Shown in pieces: positions 13,713 to 14,817 of a stretch of 14,817 nt of DNA. The stretch spans positions 1-14,817 of the forward strand of contig JAFKLV010000256.1 in the NCBI GenBank assembly GCA_017304125.1, given 5' to 3'. Below the pieces are notes generated by a model that ran no database searches, had not been told where the DNA came from, and worked only from the letters and a program-made list of their open reading frames with translations. The translations under genes were made by a program, and so were the position numbers. Position 1 is the stretch's first letter, and every line of letters starts with the position of its first letter. This DNA is from Sphingomonadales bacterium (GTDB lineage: Bacteria > Pseudomonadota > Alphaproteobacteria > Sphingomonadales > Sphingomonadaceae).

Positions 13713-14817
13713 GCCGCGCGCCGCTCCCGCGATGCGAGCAACTGATCGACGATCATCATGCCCACGTCATTCTGCCACAGCCACAGCCCATTGGCCTGTC
13801 CGACGAAGCTCGCCTCGCCGCCCAATTTGCCCCACGGCACGAAGCCCGCTGCAAGCCCGATGCCGTAAAGCCCCGGCACCGCCGCGCCGCTCGCGTCGAG
13901 CACGCGGCAATGGCGATCGACCATGGCCGCGCCCTCGTCCGCCGCCAGCCGGAGCGGCATGCCGTCGGCGCGCTCGACCGGCAGCGCCCGCGGGCGATAG
14001 CCGAGCGCGGCGATCACCAGATCGGCGCCCGCGATCAGGTCGCGCGCGCGGGTTTCGTCGTCACCGATGCGATGCAGCGCGACGCGCGGATCGGGCTCGC
14101 GCGCATCGACCCGCAACATGCGCAGCACCAGTTCGCGCGCCTCCAGCCGGAAGCCGGCGAGGCGATAGACGAAGCCCGACACCGGGCAGATATCGTCCGG
14201 CCCGAAATCGTCGAACCCCTCGGCCGCCGCCGCCTCGACCGAATGATAGAAGGGGCGCAGCGGGCGACGATGCAGCAGCGTGATCGCCCCCACTCCCAGC
14301 GGCAATGCCGGCTGGCCCTTGAGCAGCAAGGCGATCGTGGTCAGCGCGCTGGTCGACCCGCCGATCACCGCGATGCGCGGCGAGCGGATGTCGCGCAGCC
14401 GGTCCGCAACCTTCTCGAACCCGCCGACCGTCAGCACATCGTCTGACTGCATCAGCCGGTGCGGCGCAAGCGCGGCCAGCGGCGCGCCGGCGACCTGCTG
14501 CCCCGCCAGCCGGTCGTGCGGCTGGTGACCGCCGGTCGCGATCACCACGTTGCGCGCCACCTGCTCATGCTCGGCATCGGTCGCCAGTTCGCGCACGCGC
14601 ACGCGCCACAGGCCATCGTCGTCGCGGCGGATCGCGGTCACCTCATGCCCGGTCAGCACCTGCCCGCCGTGATCGGTGACGATGCGATGCAGCCGGTCCC
14701 CGGTCACCCGCAGCAGCGGGCCGACCTCGACCAGCGGCACGCCCAACGCGTCCTGATAACGCGCCACCGCGCGCGCGCTGGGATGTTCGGCCAGCGCCGA
14801 AATCTCCGGGCACGGAT
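13709..14817 (-). CDS. FAD/NAD(P)-dependent oxidoreductase, N-terminus beyond the window
   Basis: The frame is open from the window edge to the stop at 13709, about 369 codons; a GTG at 14767 is internal, since ISALAEHPSARA continues upstream in the same frame. The N-terminal FAD-binding GxGxxG is therefore off the window. Visible are NVVIATGGHQP (the ATG-type strand of two-dinucleotide-binding flavoproteins), a second Rossmann motif RIAVIGGSTSALTTIALLL (near 14330-14370) for NAD(P)H, IAALGYRP (like the ATGY motif of flavin monooxygenases), and a final GLYGIGLA/FVPWGKLGGEASFVGQANGLWLW. This layout suits class B-like monooxygenases and related oxidoreductases. It is coupled to the GT2 gene, so a joint pathway such as surface-glycan or secondary-metabolite decoration is possible. 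The exact substrate is unknown. Confidence 0.8.
   Translation of the reverse strand, partial: PCPEISALAEHPSARAVARYQDALGVPLVEVGPLLRVTGDRLHRIVTDHGGQVLTGHEVTAIRRDDDGLWRVRVRELATDAEHEQVARNVVIATGGHQPHDRLAGQQVAGAPLAALAPHRLMQSDDVLTVGGFEKVADRLRDIRSPRIAVIGGSTSALTTIALLLKGQPALPLGVGAITLLHRRPLRPFYHSVEAAAAEGFDDFGPDDICPVSGFVYRLAGFRLEARELVLRMLRVDAREPDPRVALHRIGDDETRARDLIAGADLVIAALGYRPRALPVERADGMPLRLAADEGAAMVDRHCRVLDASGAAVPGLYGIGLAAGFVPWGKLGGEASFVGQANGLWLWQNDVGMMIVDQLLASRERRAA

Overview
The window reads as a chromosomal segment from a high-GC alphaproteobacterium, most likely a sphingomonad. The evidence is the dense GC-rich coding, the Rrf2 regulator-sufB-(small ORFs)-sufC-sufD order, the Nfu protein whose N-terminus carries the TEATPNPATLKFLPG block typical of alphaproteobacteria, and the AspH/LpxO-like hydroxylase. 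This placement is an inference from gene content; no rRNA or other phylogenetic marker is present. I see no insertion sequence, prophage, CRISPR array, integron or tRNA.

Layout. (1) 1-3052, minus strand: the start of a SUF iron-sulfur cluster assembly operon. Read 5' to 3' it encodes an Rrf2-type regulator with a three-cysteine cluster, SufB, a 97-residue exported-looking protein of unknown function, possibly a 20-codon micro-ORF, SufC, and the first 24 codons of SufD. All junctions in the main gene chain are stop/start overlaps (TAATG, GTGA, TAATG); the micro-ORF, if real, makes the chain complete (ATGA, TGATG). A perfect 8-bp inverted repeat lies just upstream of the regulator. (2) 3172-4026, minus: an AraC-family regulator. 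(3) 4027-4339: a relatively AT-rich gap without a conventional gene. It holds a very strong minus-strand intrinsic terminator and two further small hairpins, a good candidate for a small RNA gene. (4) 4340-6100, minus: gamma-glutamyltranspeptidase with a lipoprotein signal. (5) 6229-8013, plus: a long-chain acyl-CoA synthetase-like AMP-forming ligase, divergent from ggt. (6) 8062-10968, minus: a periplasmic M16 zinc metallopeptidase, separated from the ligase by a shared hairpin terminator. (7) 11169-12032, plus: an AspH/LpxO-type beta-hydroxylase. (8) 12091-12663, plus: an Nfu-type Fe-S carrier. (9) 12627-14817, minus: a GT2 glycosyltransferase and a flavoprotein oxidoreductase cut by the window edge; the two genes overlap by GTGA.

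How they work together. SufB and SufC (with SufD) form the scaffold/ATPase complex that builds Fe-S clusters; the Rrf2 protein probably senses cluster status and controls the operon; Nfu, about 9 kb away, would carry clusters to target proteins. The envelope genes (Ggt, M16 peptidase, hydroxylase, GT2) do not form one pathway, but the hydroxylase and GT2 could act on lipids or glycans of the outer membrane. Most of the window is ordinary core genome. The parts most worth a second look are the unexplained small genes inside the suf operon, the sRNA-like gap at 4073-4340, and the inverted repeats in front of the Rrf2 regulator and the hydroxylase.
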